A DNA stretch of 64,000 nucleotides, from positions 43,299 through 107,298 of the forward strand of contig NZ_JACMYK010000011.1 of NCBI RefSeq assembly GCF_020889785.1. The letters are read 5' to 3'. Every line of letters starts with the position of its first letter. The first letter of the stretch is position 1. Source of the DNA: Bradyrhizobium acaciae (GTDB taxonomy: Bacteria > Pseudomonadota > Alphaproteobacteria > Rhizobiales > Xanthobacteraceae). The notes beneath the pieces were generated by a model, which worked only from the letters and a program-made list of their open reading frames with translations, searched no databases and was not told the origin of the DNA. Shown here piece by piece: positions 1 to 8,452 of the stretch. The translations under genes were made by a program, and so were the position numbers.

Positions 1-840
1 GGCGACGTGTTGCAGCCGGTCGACGCCCATGACCAGCGTCGGATCGTCGCGCAGATCGGTGAGCCCGAGCATCTCGCAGAACGCGCGCCACTGCGCCGGG
101 GTCACCGTGGTGACGCCGAGCCAGCCTTGTTTGGTCTCGTAGATGCCGACCGGAAAGGTCGGCCAGAACCGGTTGACGCCGATCCGCCGCATGATGTCGC
201 CGCGCTGGAACGCCTCGAACATGATGTATTCGGTGACGGCGATAGAGGCCTCGAACAGGCTGAGATGGCTTTCGCGTCCGCGTCCGTCCTGCATGCGGCC
301 CAACACCGACGAGGCGGCGGCGATGAAGCCCCACAGCCCGCCCAGGATGCCGGTCTGGAAATCCGGCGCGTGCATCGGCGGCCCCTGCTCGGGTCCGACC
401 AGCTTCACGAGCCCGGTCAGCGCGCGGATCGTGGAGTCCGTTGCTGCGAAATCGGCGTAGGGACCGCGATCGCCGAACCAGGCGAGGTCGAGATGGATCA
501 GGCCGGGATTGTCCCGCTTGATCGTATCGAGATCGATGTCGGGACAGTCCGCCGCATCGATGCCGCGTCCGTCGAGCAGGATGTCGCAGTCGGCGATCAG
601 CCCGCGCAGCCGCGACGCGTCGCTTTTGTCGAGCACGGCACTCGATTTGTTGAAATTGAGAAACGCGAACCATGCGCTGTGCCCTTGCGGCGTCAGCGGT
701 GCGGTGCGGCGGATCGGATCGCCGCCAGGCGGCTCGACCTTCTGCACATCGGCGCCGAAATCGGCAAACAGCCGCGCGCAATAGCTCGTCGCCGCAGCAC
801 TTCCGATCTCGACAATCCGCAGATGCGACAACGCGCCCAT
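1..840 (-). CDS. CoA transferase family III (CaiB/BaiF), cut by left window edge
   Basis: The first 280 codons are present on the minus strand; the stop lies outside the window. The ATG at 840 opens a protein beginning MGALSHLRIVEIGSA, the usual start of family III CoA transferases, followed by an NFNKSSAVLD segment near residue 65. An aspartate in APDFQTG (about residue 160) sits where the family carries the residue that forms the acyl-anhydride with substrate. These soluble enzymes move CoA from an acyl-CoA donor to a carboxylic acid; the acid cannot be read from the sequence. The gene is the last visible member of a leftward run starting with ABC transporter genes at 5267, so activation of an imported acid is inferred. 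A 173-base gap separates it from the amidohydrolase upstream, so it may have its own promoter. Confidence 0.9.
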   Translation of the reverse strand, partial: MGALSHLRIVEIGSAAATSYCARLFADFGADVQKVEPPGGDPIRRTAPLTPQGHSAWFAFLNFNKSSAVLDKSDASRLRGLIADCDILLDGRGIDAADCPDIDLDTIKRDNPGLIHLDLAWFGDRGPYADFAATDSTIRALTGLVKLVGPEQGPPMHAPDFQTGILGGLWGFIAAASSVLGRMQDGRGRESHLSLFEASIAVTEYIMFEAFQRGDIMRRIGVNRFWPTFPVGIYETKQGWLGVTTVTPAQWRAFCEMLGLTDLRDDPTLVMGVDRLQHVA

Positions 841-945
841 CAGGCTTCCTCGCGACAACATGACCAGCCGGTGACAGCGACTGATTCAGTTTCTTGTTGC
901 CTGAACTTGAAGCCGCGCCGTCTGTGTGATGCAAGTGGAATTTTC

Positions 946-960
946 TTCCGCTTGACGGAA
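946..960. promoter_or_regulatory. Perfect inverted repeat upstream of the CoA transferase
   Basis: TTCCG, five spacer bases (CTTGA), CGGAA form a perfect 5-bp inverted repeat about 105 bases before the CoA transferase start. Further GGAATT and TTCC half-sites flank it at 937-949 and 956-962. Size and position suit a repressor or Lrp-type operator, but no regulator is known for it. Confidence 0.3.
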
Positions 961-1013
961 TTAGCGAGAGATCGACTGAAGTTGCTGCTCGGCGCGAAAC
1001 GACGATTGTGCAG

Positions 1014-2450
1014 TTAATTGCAGGTGAGCTGCGCTTCAAACCAATGCTGCAACGAGCTCGACAGTCGCGGCCATGCGCGCAAGACATGCGCGTATGAGGC
1101 CGCGCTCGCGCGCATGATGCCGCGCAGTTCCTGCTCGATGGCGGGAAGATCAACACCGAGGCACCGGCCGGCAATGGCGACGGTGCGACCATTGACCACA
1201 AGCTCGGAGACAAGCTGCGCATTGCCGCGCGCGAACAGCAGATCGAGCGGATCGGCGTCGATCATCTGGTCGCGCTCCAGGCGATCGAGATCGATACGCA
1301 CGAAATCAGCCGGCGCACCGGCGGCAAGCTCGCCCGTGCCCGGTGCGCCGGTGGCGCGGCGGCCGTTGCGGATCGCGAGCGCGAGGAATTCCGGCGGGGT
1401 CCAGGTCCGTTTGAAGCCGAGGCCACCATGCATCATCTGCACCAGGCGCATCTCACGCAGCACGTCATCGTCCTCGTCGAGCGCCAGGCCGTCGACGCCG
1501 ACCGCAATCGCGCAGCCGCAAGCGTGTGCGGCTGCGATCGGCGCCAGCCCGGAGCGCAGATGCAGATTGGAGGAGAAATTGGTGACGATGCGCGCGCCTG
1601 ATGCCGCGATCATCTCGATCTCGTCGGGCCGGGCGTGAGTGCAGTGCGCCAGCGCCAGCCGCTCCGAGAGGAAGCCGATGTCGCGGAGATAGCGGACGAT
1701 GCCATCGGGAAAATGCTGGTCGGCCCAGGCGCGCTGATAGATCGTCTCGAGCAGGTGCATGTGGATACGGCGGCCGGTCTGCGCGGAATTCTCCGCGACC
1801 GCCTCCAGCAGCGGCTTCGAGCACCATTGCACGCCGGCCGGCCCGAGCTGCACGTCGACCTTCGGCCCACCGATCGCCGCGGCGATCTCGTCGGTCAGTT
1901 CGATGTAGGCCTTCGGCGACATCGGCATGCGGACGAACAGTTCCTCGATCGTCCTGCGATCGTCGGCCGCAAGGCCTGACAGCACTGGTTCGCTGTCGCC
2001 ATAGACGATCGGGTTCTGGTCGCGCACCGCGATCGCAAAGGCGATGCGGATCCCGACATCGCCGGCAGCGCGCGCGACTGCCCTGACCTCGTCGACGAGC
2101 GGCATGGTGCCGCTCGGCCGTGTGTAGTGCACCATCATCGCCGCGCAGCCGGCCCTCGCTGCGCGGGCAAACGCCGAGGCTGCGGTGAGATAGGGGTCGA
2201 CCGGCGTGCCGACCACCGTGCGCAGCAGCCAGCTTTCCAGCGGCATGCCGACCGCACCGAAGCTCGACGCCCGCGGGCGGGCGTGGTCGTGGGCGTTGAT
2301 GAAGGCGGGGAGGATGAGCGAGCGCGGTCCGGTCTGCGGGGTGGCGGCTTCGGAGATACCGGTGATGAGACCGCCATCGTGCCGAAGTACGACATTGTCC
2401 CGGATGTTGTGGTCAGAGCCGGAGAACAGACGGGTTGCCGTGACGTCCAT
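1014..2450 (-). CDS. Amidohydrolase, cytosine/guanine deaminase-like superfamily
   Basis: A metal-dependent hydrolase of 478 residues. HDH at residues 54-56 supplies the first metal ligands, HMHLLE and an AHC triad follow in the middle, and a late GVDGLALDEDDD segment carries the final barrel aspartate. The set fits the TIM-barrel amidohydrolases that remove amino or amide groups from ring compounds (AtzB, guanine deaminase and methylthioadenosine deaminase relatives); the substrate is not known. The ATG at 2450 is preferred over an in-frame ATG at 2498 because the extra 16 residues would be encoded by the palindromic repeat 2471-2552. It lies downstream of the periplasmic binding protein gene at 3585 in the same direction, so it may act on the compound that transporter imports. 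Confidence 0.85.
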   Translation of the reverse strand: MDVTATRLFSGSDHNIRDNVVLRHDGGLITGISEAATPQTGPRSLILPAFINAHDHARPRASSFGAVGMPLESWLLRTVVGTPVDPYLTAASAFARAARAGCAAMMVHYTRPSGTMPLVDEVRAVARAAGDVGIRIAFAIAVRDQNPIVYGDSEPVLSGLAADDRRTIEELFVRMPMSPKAYIELTDEIAAAIGGPKVDVQLGPAGVQWCSKPLLEAVAENSAQTGRRIHMHLLETIYQRAWADQHFPDGIVRYLRDIGFLSERLALAHCTHARPDEIEMIAASGARIVTNFSSNLHLRSGLAPIAAAHACGCAIAVGVDGLALDEDDDVLREMRLVQMMHGGLGFKRTWTPPEFLALAIRNGRRATGAPGTGELAAGAPADFVRIDLDRLERDQMIDADPLDLLFARGNAQLVSELVVNGRTVAIAGRCLGVDLPAIEQELRGIMRASAASYAHVLRAWPRLSSSLQHWFEAQLTCN

Positions 2451-2470
2451 GAACGCGCTCCACTCTGGCG

Positions 2471-2552
2471 TCGTTGCGAGCGAAGCGAAGCAATCCATAT
2501 CTCCACATGCGGAAAGATGGATTGCTTCGTCGCTTCGCGCCTCGCAATGACG
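2471..2552. repeat. Intergenic palindromic repeat, family A (copy 1)
   Basis: Two arms, GCGAAGCGAAGCAATCCAT and ATGGATTGCTTCGTCGCTTCG, are inverted around a short centre and bounded by GTTGCGAG and CTCGCAATGA. A second copy with the same arms lies at 32443-32529. It sits between two co-directional genes and could form a strong RNA hairpin, perhaps lowering expression of the downstream amidohydrolase. Confidence 0.85.
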
Positions 2553-2559
2553 AATTGCG

Positions 2560-3585
2560 TCAATTCGCCGTGTACACCAGCTCCCGCTCCGCGCGCGGCG
2601 GCAGGAACTCGCGGGAGAACACTTCGGCCGGCGTCGGCGTACGGGCGAGCTGGTAGCCTTCGACGATGAAGCCGATGGCGCGGGCCATGCGATCGTCCTT
2701 GACGTCGCCGATGCCGATGTCCTTCATCTCCGGCGAAACGATCAGCTTCTCGAAGGAATATTGCAACCGGCGCTTCTCGACATCGACATTGATCAGATTG
2801 TCATAGTTCAGCGCAGCTTTCATCGCGGCGTTCTGGTCCTTGGCTACCGCGATCGCGCCCTTGTTGATGGCGCGCACGAGGCCGGCCACCGCCTTCGGGT
2901 TCGAGGCGATCAGCTTGCGCGACACCATCACGCCGTTGGAATAGAGATCGAGCCCATAGTCGCCGAACGAGAACCATTTGAAGTCCTTGTCGGGGTCCTG
3001 GCGATTCAGCACCAGGTTGAAGTAGCTCGTGATGTTGAACACCAGCGCGGCATCGATGTCGCCCTTGATCAGCATCGGCTCCTGCAGGTTCGGCGCCATG
3101 TTGGAGACCTTGATCTTCTCGCCGTCGAGCCCGTTCTTGTGCACGAACACCGGCAGCAGCCGCGTGGTCGGCGTGCCCTGCGCCCCGCCGAGCGTGTGGC
3201 CCTCGAAATCCTTGATGGTCTGGATGCCGCTGGTGTTCTTGGCGACGATCGCGAACGGCGGCTGGTTCCACATCATGTAGACCATCACAGGCGCATCCTG
3301 CGGCTTGGTCGCGGCATTCTGGATGATCGCGTTGACGTCGCCGAAGCCGGCGTCATAGGCGCCGGACATGACGCGCGTCACGGTCGCGCCGGAGCCTTCG
3401 CCCTGGTCGATCACGACGTTGAGGCCCTCCTCTTTGAAATAGCCGTTGTCCTTGGCGTAGAAGAACGCGGCGTCCGAGCCCTGCGTCTTCCAGCCCAAGG
3501 TGAACTTGATGGTGGTGTCCTCGGCGCGCGCGGAAGCCGCGACCAGGGCCAATCCCAGCAATGCGGCGCTTATTGTCTTCAGCAT
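2560..3585 (-). CDS. ABC transporter periplasmic substrate-binding protein, NMT1/SsuA-like
   Basis: The 341-residue precursor starts with a typical Sec signal (MLKTISAALLGLALVAASARA, cleaved near residue 21) and continues as an NMT1/THI5-like binding protein with the characteristic IKFTLGWKTQG and GSGATVTRVMSGAYDAGFGDVNA segments. This fold binds small molecules such as sulfonates, nitrate, pyrimidine precursors or aromatic acids and hands them to a TauC/SsuC-type permease. Here the permease and ATPase lie immediately upstream in the same operon, ATPase first. The start is ATG at 3585 with GGAGG upstream. The substrate is unknown; the amidohydrolase downstream and the GntR gene opposite suggest a nitrogen ring compound or organic acid. 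Confidence 0.9.
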   Translation of the reverse strand: MLKTISAALLGLALVAASARAEDTTIKFTLGWKTQGSDAAFFYAKDNGYFKEEGLNVVIDQGEGSGATVTRVMSGAYDAGFGDVNAIIQNAATKPQDAPVMVYMMWNQPPFAIVAKNTSGIQTIKDFEGHTLGGAQGTPTTRLLPVFVHKNGLDGEKIKVSNMAPNLQEPMLIKGDIDAALVFNITSYFNLVLNRQDPDKDFKWFSFGDYGLDLYSNGVMVSRKLIASNPKAVAGLVRAINKGAIAVAKDQNAAMKAALNYDNLINVDVEKRRLQYSFEKLIVSPEMKDIGIGDVKDDRMARAIGFIVEGYQLARTPTPAEVFSREFLPPRAERELVYTAN

Positions 3586-3627
3586 GACGACCTCCTCAAC
3601 TCCAGTGAACGGCGATGGCGAAATGAT

Positions 3628-4404
3628 TCAGGTGGCGATGACATTGTCCTTGCGCGTCGCCCAGCCCGTGACCTGGCCCTCGATCAGCGAGAACAGCACG
3701 TAGAGCGCGACGCCGAGACCTGCGAGCACGAACAGCCCGGCGAACACCAGCGGCACGTTGAAATTGGAGGACGCGGTCATCATGACGTTGCCGATGCCGC
3801 GGTTCGAGGCGACGGTTTCCGACAGCACCGCGCCGACGAAAGCGTAGGAGATCGCAACCTTCAGCGAGGCAAAGAAGAACGGCATCGTCCGCGGCAGCCC
3901 GACATTCCAGAGGATGTCGAACTTGCTGGCGCCGAGCGCCTTCAGCACGTCCTCGAGCTCGGGCTCGGTGGTGGCAAGGCCGGTCGCGATATTGACGACG
4001 ATCGGGAAGAAGCAGATCGACAGCGACGTCAGCACCGCCGGCACCGTGCCGGAGCCAAACCACAGCACGAAGATCGGAACCACCGCGACCTTCGGGATCG
4101 AGGAGAAGCCGACCAGCAGCGGATAACAGGTGTCGTAGGCGGTCTTCGACACCCCGATCACCGCGCCGAGCGCGACGCCCAAGGCCACGCCGAGCACAAA
4201 GCCGATCATCGTGGTCACCAGCGTCTGCACGATATGCGGCCAGAGGATCGGGAATTTCTCGAACAGCGTGACGAAGATCTGCGACGGTCGCGGCAGCACG
4301 AGATCCGACATCCCCGTCATCAGGCAGAACAGCTCCCAGGCGACGAAGAACAGCACGATCAAGGCCACCGACCAGGCCTTCTGCCTGATATCCGACACGG
4401 GCAT
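3628..4404 (-). CDS. ABC transporter permease, TauC/SsuC type
   Basis: This 258-residue inner-membrane protein has about six hydrophobic segments, beginning with ALIVLFFVAWELFCLM. It carries the LPRPSQI motif after the first segment and the cytoplasmic EAA-like loop around GASKFDILWNVGLPRTMP, which docks on the ATPase. Its length is normal for the family. The start at 4404 is two bases from the ATPase stop at 4407, so the two are translationally close. It forms the channel for the substrate bound by the protein encoded at 2560-3585. Confidence 0.9.
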   Translation of the reverse strand: MPVSDIRQKAWSVALIVLFFVAWELFCLMTGMSDLVLPRPSQIFVTLFEKFPILWPHIVQTLVTTMIGFVLGVALGVALGAVIGVSKTAYDTCYPLLVGFSSIPKVAVVPIFVLWFGSGTVPAVLTSLSICFFPIVVNIATGLATTEPELEDVLKALGASKFDILWNVGLPRTMPFFFASLKVAISYAFVGAVLSETVASNRGIGNVMMTASSNFNVPLVFAGLFVLAGLGVALYVLFSLIEGQVTGWATRKDNVIAT

Positions 4405-4406
4405 GG

Positions 4407-5267
4407 TCAGGCTCCCTCGCGCGCCGCGGTGCGCGCATCGACGATGAAGGCACGAAGTTTCTGGTTGAGCGCGACGAAGTCCGGCTCGAACGTCATCGCC
4501 ACGGTGCGCGGGCGGGCAAAATCCACACTGGAGTCATCGAGGATGCGGCCGGGGCGCGCGCTCATCACGCAGATGCGGCTCGCAAGAAAGCCGGCTTCGC
4601 GCAGATCGTGGGTGACCAGCAGCACGGTCGGCTTGTGGGTCATCCAGAGCTGCTGAAGAATTCCCCACAGTTCCTCGCGGGTGAACTGGTCGAGCGCGCC
4701 GAACGGCTCGTCGAGCAGCAGCATGCGCGGCTCGTGGATCAGCGCGCGGCACAGATTGGCGCGCTGGAGCATGCCGCCGGAGAGCTGCCAGGGATAGCGG
4801 CCGCCAAAACCCTTCAGCCCAACCTGCTCGAGCAGCGCATTGGCCTTGTCGCGGAACTCGGTCTTGCGCAGCTTGCGGAACTGCGAGCGGAACGGCTCGA
4901 CGATCTTCAGCGGCAACATGATGTTCTTTTCGATCGTCATCCACGGCAGCATGGTCGGGTTCTGGAACGCCATGCCGACCCGCATCGCCCGCGCCGCGAC
5001 CTCGCGGCCGCCGACGATGACGACGCCGGTGGTCGGCCGCGCCAGGCCACTGACCAGCCGCAGGATGGTGGACTTGCCGCAGCCGGATGGGCCGACCAGC
5101 GCCACGAACTCGCCGTCGGCGATCCGCAGCGTGGTCTTCGACAAAGCCGGCACGGCGCGGGCGCCGCGGCCGAAGGTGACGGAGGCTTCCGACAGCTCGA
5201 TCGCGGTCGGCGCGGATCCGGCGGCCATCGGCTCGCCGGCAAATTCGGAATTTGGTTGCATGCGCAT
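4407..5267 (-). CDS. ABC transporter ATP-binding protein, NitT/TauT type
   Basis: The 286-residue ATPase has Walker A GPSGCGKST, signature LSGGMLQR, Walker B MLLLDEPFGALD and the switch histidine in VTHDLREAG, all intact. It powers uptake with the permease downstream. I place the start at ATG 5267 (or ATG 5261, two codons later); the frame is open to 5465, but that extension crosses the intergenic operator and has no family resemblance. The promoter must lie between here and the divergent GntR gene at 5465, where TGCATGC cores occur at 5257, 5279 and 5383. Binding of the GntR protein there would repress this operon; that is inference. Confidence 0.9.
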   Translation of the reverse strand: MRMQPNSEFAGEPMAAGSAPTAIELSEASVTFGRGARAVPALSKTTLRIADGEFVALVGPSGCGKSTILRLVSGLARPTTGVVIVGGREVAARAMRVGMAFQNPTMLPWMTIEKNIMLPLKIVEPFRSQFRKLRKTEFRDKANALLEQVGLKGFGGRYPWQLSGGMLQRANLCRALIHEPRMLLLDEPFGALDQFTREELWGILQQLWMTHKPTVLLVTHDLREAGFLASRICVMSARPGRILDDSSVDFARPRTVAMTFEPDFVALNQKLRAFIVDARTAAREGA

Positions 5268-5376
5268 CACGAGCAAAGTGCATGCAAGCTGGATGCCAGC
5301 GGCCGACCCGTTGAAAATCAAGGGGATCACGCGATCCGTACCTCGGGGAGGCGGATTCCTTTTAGGCAATCCACAA

Positions 5377-5398
5377 CCCGAACTGCATGCAATTCGGG
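5377..5398. promoter_or_regulatory. 22-bp near-perfect palindrome, likely GntR operator
   Basis: The half-sites CCCGAA and TTCGGG enclose CTGCATGCAA, giving a 22-bp palindrome with one mismatched pair. It lies between the leftward transporter operon and the rightward GntR gene, 67 bases before the GntR start. The TGCATGC core recurs at 5257-5263 and 5279-5285, and similar sites occur at 6810-6819. GntR proteins of the FCD group bind short palindromes of this kind, so autoregulation is probable. Confidence 0.6.
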
Positions 5399-5464
5399 CG
5401 ATCGATTGTTTTTGCGGTATGATAGAGAGGCGTTCGTGGCAGCTTTCGAGAGGGATTCGCGGCA

Positions 5465-6190
5465 ATGGCGGCGCGCACCTACACCAGCAAGACGGCTGAA
5501 TCGTCCGACAAGGTCAGCGTGATCTGCCGTGCGTTGCGGCGCGCGATCATCGAGCAGGCGCTGGAGCCCGGCGCAAAGCTGCCCGAGGATTCGCTCGGCG
5601 AGCGCTTCGGCGTCAGCCGCACCATTGCGCGGCATGCACTCGGGCAATTGGCCGCGGAAGGCCTTGTCGAGCTGCGCCGCAACCGTATTGCGGTGGTGGC
5701 GACGCCGAGCTGGCAGGAGGCGCGCGATGCCTTCGACATCCGCATCGAGCTGGAGCGGCTGGTGGTGCGGCAACTGGCGGGCAAGCTGACCAAGCCGCAG
5801 ATCGCCGAACTCACCGCCCATGTCGACGCCGAGGATCGCGCCCGCAACGGCACCGATGCGGTCTCGATCCGGCTCGCCACCGAATTCCACATCCTGCTCG
5901 CCCACATGACCAACAGCCCGATCCTGGTGCGCTATGTCAGCGAGGTCGCCTACCGCTGCTGCCTGACGCTGTCGCTGTACAGCCGGCCGCATTCATCGGA
6001 ATGCGCGATCAACGAGCACCGCGCCATCATCGCGGCGCTGGTGAAGGGCGACGTCGACAAGGTGATGGGGTTGATGCACAGCCATCTGGATTCGGTAGCG
6101 ACCCGCGCCCTGGTTGCGCCGAGCCCGCAGCGCGGCCGGGATCTGCTGGATATCCTTGCGCCGTACGCGGACGCGGCGACCGGGGTGTGA
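5465..6190 (+). CDS. GntR-family transcriptional regulator, FCD subfamily
   Basis: The 241-residue protein has an N-terminal winged helix (about residues 17-80, with LPEDSLGERFGVSRT as the helix-turn-helix and GLVELRRNRIAVV as the wing). An all-helical FCD ligand domain follows from about 90 to 220, with the metal/ligand-binding pattern D...E...H (EFHILLAHMTNSP, HRAIIAAL, and MHSHLDS near the end). FCD regulators sense small organic acids or related effectors. It is divergent from the transporter operon starting at 5267 and probably controls it through the palindrome at 5377-5398. The effector is unknown. Confidence 0.92.
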   Translation: MAARTYTSKTAESSDKVSVICRALRRAIIEQALEPGAKLPEDSLGERFGVSRTIARHALGQLAAEGLVELRRNRIAVVATPSWQEARDAFDIRIELERLVVRQLAGKLTKPQIAELTAHVDAEDRARNGTDAVSIRLATEFHILLAHMTNSPILVRYVSEVAYRCCLTLSLYSRPHSSECAINEHRAIIAALVKGDVDKVMGLMHSHLDSVATRALVAPSPQRGRDLLDILAPYADAATGV

Positions 6191-6230
6191 AGCTGCCGAA
6201 GGCTGTGCGGGGAAGGTAATCCCAATTTCG

Positions 6231-6336
6231 GGGTCATCGCCCGGCTTGACCGGGCGATCCAGTATTCCAGAGACATTCGTGGTCCGCCGAGAGGCCGCGG
6301 CGTACTGGATGCCCCGCTTGAAGCGGGGCATGACAG
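6231..6336. repeat. Intergenic palindromic repeat, family D
   Basis: Paired hairpins: GTCATCGCCCGGCTTGACCGGGCGATCC at one end and GATGCCCCGCTTGAAGCGGGGCATGAC at the other, with CAGTA and TACTG also inverted. It fills the gap between the convergent GntR and SnoaL-like genes and may act as a bidirectional terminator. I saw only one copy in the window. Confidence 0.75.
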
Positions 6337-6341
6337 CGAGG

Positions 6342-6761
6342 CTAAGCCCCTATCCCCCGCTGCACCAGAATCCGTTCGGCGCTGTCGTTCCAGACGTCCA
6401 TCTTGACGATCTGCCCGCCCTTCACCACGAAGCGATCGACATAGCGGTTGCCTTCGAACGGCGTGCCGTCGATCCATTCGCCGTACAGCGTGCCGACGCT
6501 ATAGACCACGGTCTCGCCGGTGCCGGGGCAGACGTCGAACCGATCCATCCGCTTTTTCACCCAGCGATAGCGCTTGGCGTTGAAGCCGGTCGGCCCGCGC
6601 GGATGGTCGAATTCGCGCCCGCCGGTGAAGGTGATCACCGTGCCCGGCTTCATATAGGTCGCCGCCGCGTCGGGATCCGGGATCATCGACGCGGTCAGAT
6701 AGGCTTCGACGATCTCGGCATCGGACAGCGGGCGGGCATCGGCTTGGGCGGTAATGGACAT
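6342..6761 (-). CDS. SnoaL-like / NTF2-fold small protein
   Basis: This 139-residue cytosolic protein starts at ATG 6761 behind a good GGAGG. An N-terminal helix (DAEIVEAYLTASMIPDPDAAATYM) is followed by strands with YVDRFVVKGGQIVKMDVWND near the end, the layout of the cone-shaped NTF2/SnoaL fold used by small isomerases, hydrolases and decarboxylases as well as binding proteins. No catalytic assignment can be made. It is divergent from the amidohydrolase at 6914, with shared TGTATGCAT-like sites between them, so the two may be co-regulated and act on one pathway. Confidence 0.75.
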   Translation of the reverse strand: MSITAQADARPLSDAEIVEAYLTASMIPDPDAAATYMKPGTVITFTGGREFDHPRGPTGFNAKRYRWVKKRMDRFDVCPGTGETVVYSVGTLYGEWIDGTPFEGNRYVDRFVVKGGQIVKMDVWNDSAERILVQRGIGA

Positions 6762-6807
6762 GACGGGGCCTCCAGGGACAAACAGGACTCTACAATTCGG
6801 CCGCCAA

Positions 6808-6855
6808 AGTGTATGCATATTTTTTAGACAATTCGATAGGCAAACTGCACACAAT
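6808..6855. promoter_or_regulatory. Candidate GntR-type sites between divergent genes
   Basis: TGTATGCATA at 6810-6819 and AACTGCACACAAT near 6843-6855 resemble the AACTGCATGCAAT core of the operator at 5377-5398. They lie in an AT-rich intergenic stretch between the SnoaL-like gene (start 6761) and the amidohydrolase (start 6914), where a shared regulator could act on both. Confidence 0.35.
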
Positions 6856-6913
6856 CTGATGCTGCCGGTTCCCGCCCCTTCCGCTAGGCTCAAACCATCC
6901 TGATGTTTTCTCG

Positions 6914-8176
6914 ATGATCGCGAAACCCGTCTTCGACCTGGTCTTCCGCAATGCCCTGACGCGCCAATCCGCGTCGGCGGTCGATATCGGCGTGGCCGGC
7001 GGCAGGATCGCCGCGGTCGCGCCGCATCTCTCCTGCGAGGCCGTCGAGGTCGACCTCGACGGCCGGCTGGCGCTGGCCGGCTTCGTCGACACCCATATCC
7101 ATCTCGACAAGGCCTGCCTGCTCGGCCGCTGCGGCCACGACCACGCCAGCCTCGGTGACGCGATCCGCGCGGTGTCGGCCATGAAGCGCGACTTCACGGT
7201 CGAGGATGTCTATACACGCGGCGCCAAGGTGATCGAGCGCGCGATCACGGCGGGCACCACGCGGATGCGGACCCATGTCGAGATCGACCCGCGGATCGGG
7301 CTGCGCAGTTTCGAGGCGGTCAAGGCGCTGAAGCACGACTATGCCTGGGCGCTCGATCTGTCTCTTTGTGTCTTTCCGCAGGAGGGTTTGACGAACGATC
7401 CCGGCGCCGACGAGCTCTTGGTCGCGGCACTCAACGACGGCGCGGATGTGATCGGCGGCTGCCCCTATGTCGACACCGACCCGAACACGCAGATCGCGCG
7501 CATCTTCGATCTCGCGCAGCAGTTCGACATCGATGTCGACTTCCATCTCGACTTCGACCTCGATCCGTCCTGGTCGCACATCGAGGAGGTCTGCCGGCAG
7601 ACCGAGCGGCGCAACTATCAGGGACGCGTCGCGATCGGGCACGCGACCAAGCTGTCCGCGCTGCCGCCGGACAGGCTGAAGGCGGCGAGCGCGCGCCTTG
7701 CCGGAGCCGGCGTCGCGGTGACCGTGCTGCCCGCGACCGACCTTTATCTGATGGGGCGCGACGCCACGCATAACGCCCCGCGCGGGCTGACCGCGGCGCA
7801 CCGGCTGGTCGCCGATGGCGTGCTGTGCTCGGTCGCAACCAACAACGTGCAGAATCCTTTCACGCCGTTCGGCGACGCATCGCTGCTGCGGATGGCCAAC
7901 CTCTATGCCAATGCCGCGCATGCCGGGATCGGCGAGTTCGACACCTGCCTCGATCTCGTCACCGAGCTGCCGGCTCGCCTGATGAACCTGCGCGACTACG
8001 GCATTGCGGTCGGCAACCCTGCCGATATCGTCGTGCTGGACACCGACAGCGGAACCAATGCGATCGCCGAACTGCCCGACGTGCTGATGGGCTTCAAACG
8101 CGGCCGCAAGACGTTCGAGCGACAAAGGCCGACGCTGTTCCGGCCTGCAACCACCACTCTCCCCCCGTCATCCTGA
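6914..8176 (+). CDS. Amidohydrolase, cytosine deaminase / AtzC-like
   Basis: A 420-residue TIM-barrel amidohydrolase of the CodA/AtzC group. HIH at residues 61-63 in FVDTHIHLDKAC supplies metal ligands, DFHLDFDLDPS near residue 213 the next histidine, and AIGHATKLSAL the third; the late SVATNNVQNPFTPFGD segment replaces the usual SDNVxDPFxPxGxGD signature of cytosine deaminases. The family hydrolyses exocyclic amino or alkylamino groups of pyrimidines and s-triazines, or ring amides. The substrate is unknown. The stop codon lies inside the palindromic repeat 8165-8310, so the last few residues are repeat-derived. The ATG at 6914 is the only good start before the barrel. Confidence 0.87.
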   Translation: MIAKPVFDLVFRNALTRQSASAVDIGVAGGRIAAVAPHLSCEAVEVDLDGRLALAGFVDTHIHLDKACLLGRCGHDHASLGDAIRAVSAMKRDFTVEDVYTRGAKVIERAITAGTTRMRTHVEIDPRIGLRSFEAVKALKHDYAWALDLSLCVFPQEGLTNDPGADELLVAALNDGADVIGGCPYVDTDPNTQIARIFDLAQQFDIDVDFHLDFDLDPSWSHIEEVCRQTERRNYQGRVAIGHATKLSALPPDRLKAASARLAGAGVAVTVLPATDLYLMGRDATHNAPRGLTAAHRLVADGVLCSVATNNVQNPFTPFGDASLLRMANLYANAAHAGIGEFDTCLDLVTELPARLMNLRDYGIAVGNPADIVVLDTDSGTNAIAELPDVLMGFKRGRKTFERQRPTLFRPATTTLPPSS

Positions 8177-8310
8177 GGTGCGAGCTCTTGCGAGCCTCGA
8201 AGGATGCACGGCCCCCGCTCCACGCGGAAGCAGTCGGGCCATCGCCCTTCGAGGCTCGCTCCGCTCGCACCTCCAGCGACAAAGGCGAAGCCTTTGCGCG
8301 GGGGTGACGG
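8165..8310. repeat. Intergenic palindromic repeat, family B (copy 1)
   Basis: It starts CCGTCATCCTGAGGTGCGAG, has GAGCCTCGAAGGATGCACGG in the middle and an inverted CCCTTCGAGGCTCGCTCCGC arm, and ends GGGGTGACGG. A second copy is at 9851-9956. It supplies the stop codon of the preceding amidohydrolase. Confidence 0.85.
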
Positions 8311-8452
8311 ATCGATTGAGCTGGCTAACGCAAGCGATAGTATGTCGCAGCACCCACCTCGGCGCATTGTCGCCTTCCCGTGGCGCGAATTGACGCGTCC
8401 GCCGATCCGTTGTTGAACTTGCTCAACATCAACAAAAGCCGGGCGGGAAACG

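Noticed and set aside
7..1017. A 336-codon plus-strand frame at the left edge
   Set aside because: The minus strand of 1-840 encodes a well-recognised CoA transferase; the plus frame runs past its start into the intergenic region without any motif.
2450..2498. N-terminal extension of the amidohydrolase to 2498
   Set aside because: The extra residues are the translation of the family A palindromic repeat, which recurs before another unrelated gene.
2761..4656. A 631-codon open frame on the plus strand opposite the ABC binding protein and permease
   Set aside because: It is antisense to two clear transporter genes, has histidine/arginine-rich low-complexity composition typical of GC-rich shadow frames, and no family resemblance.
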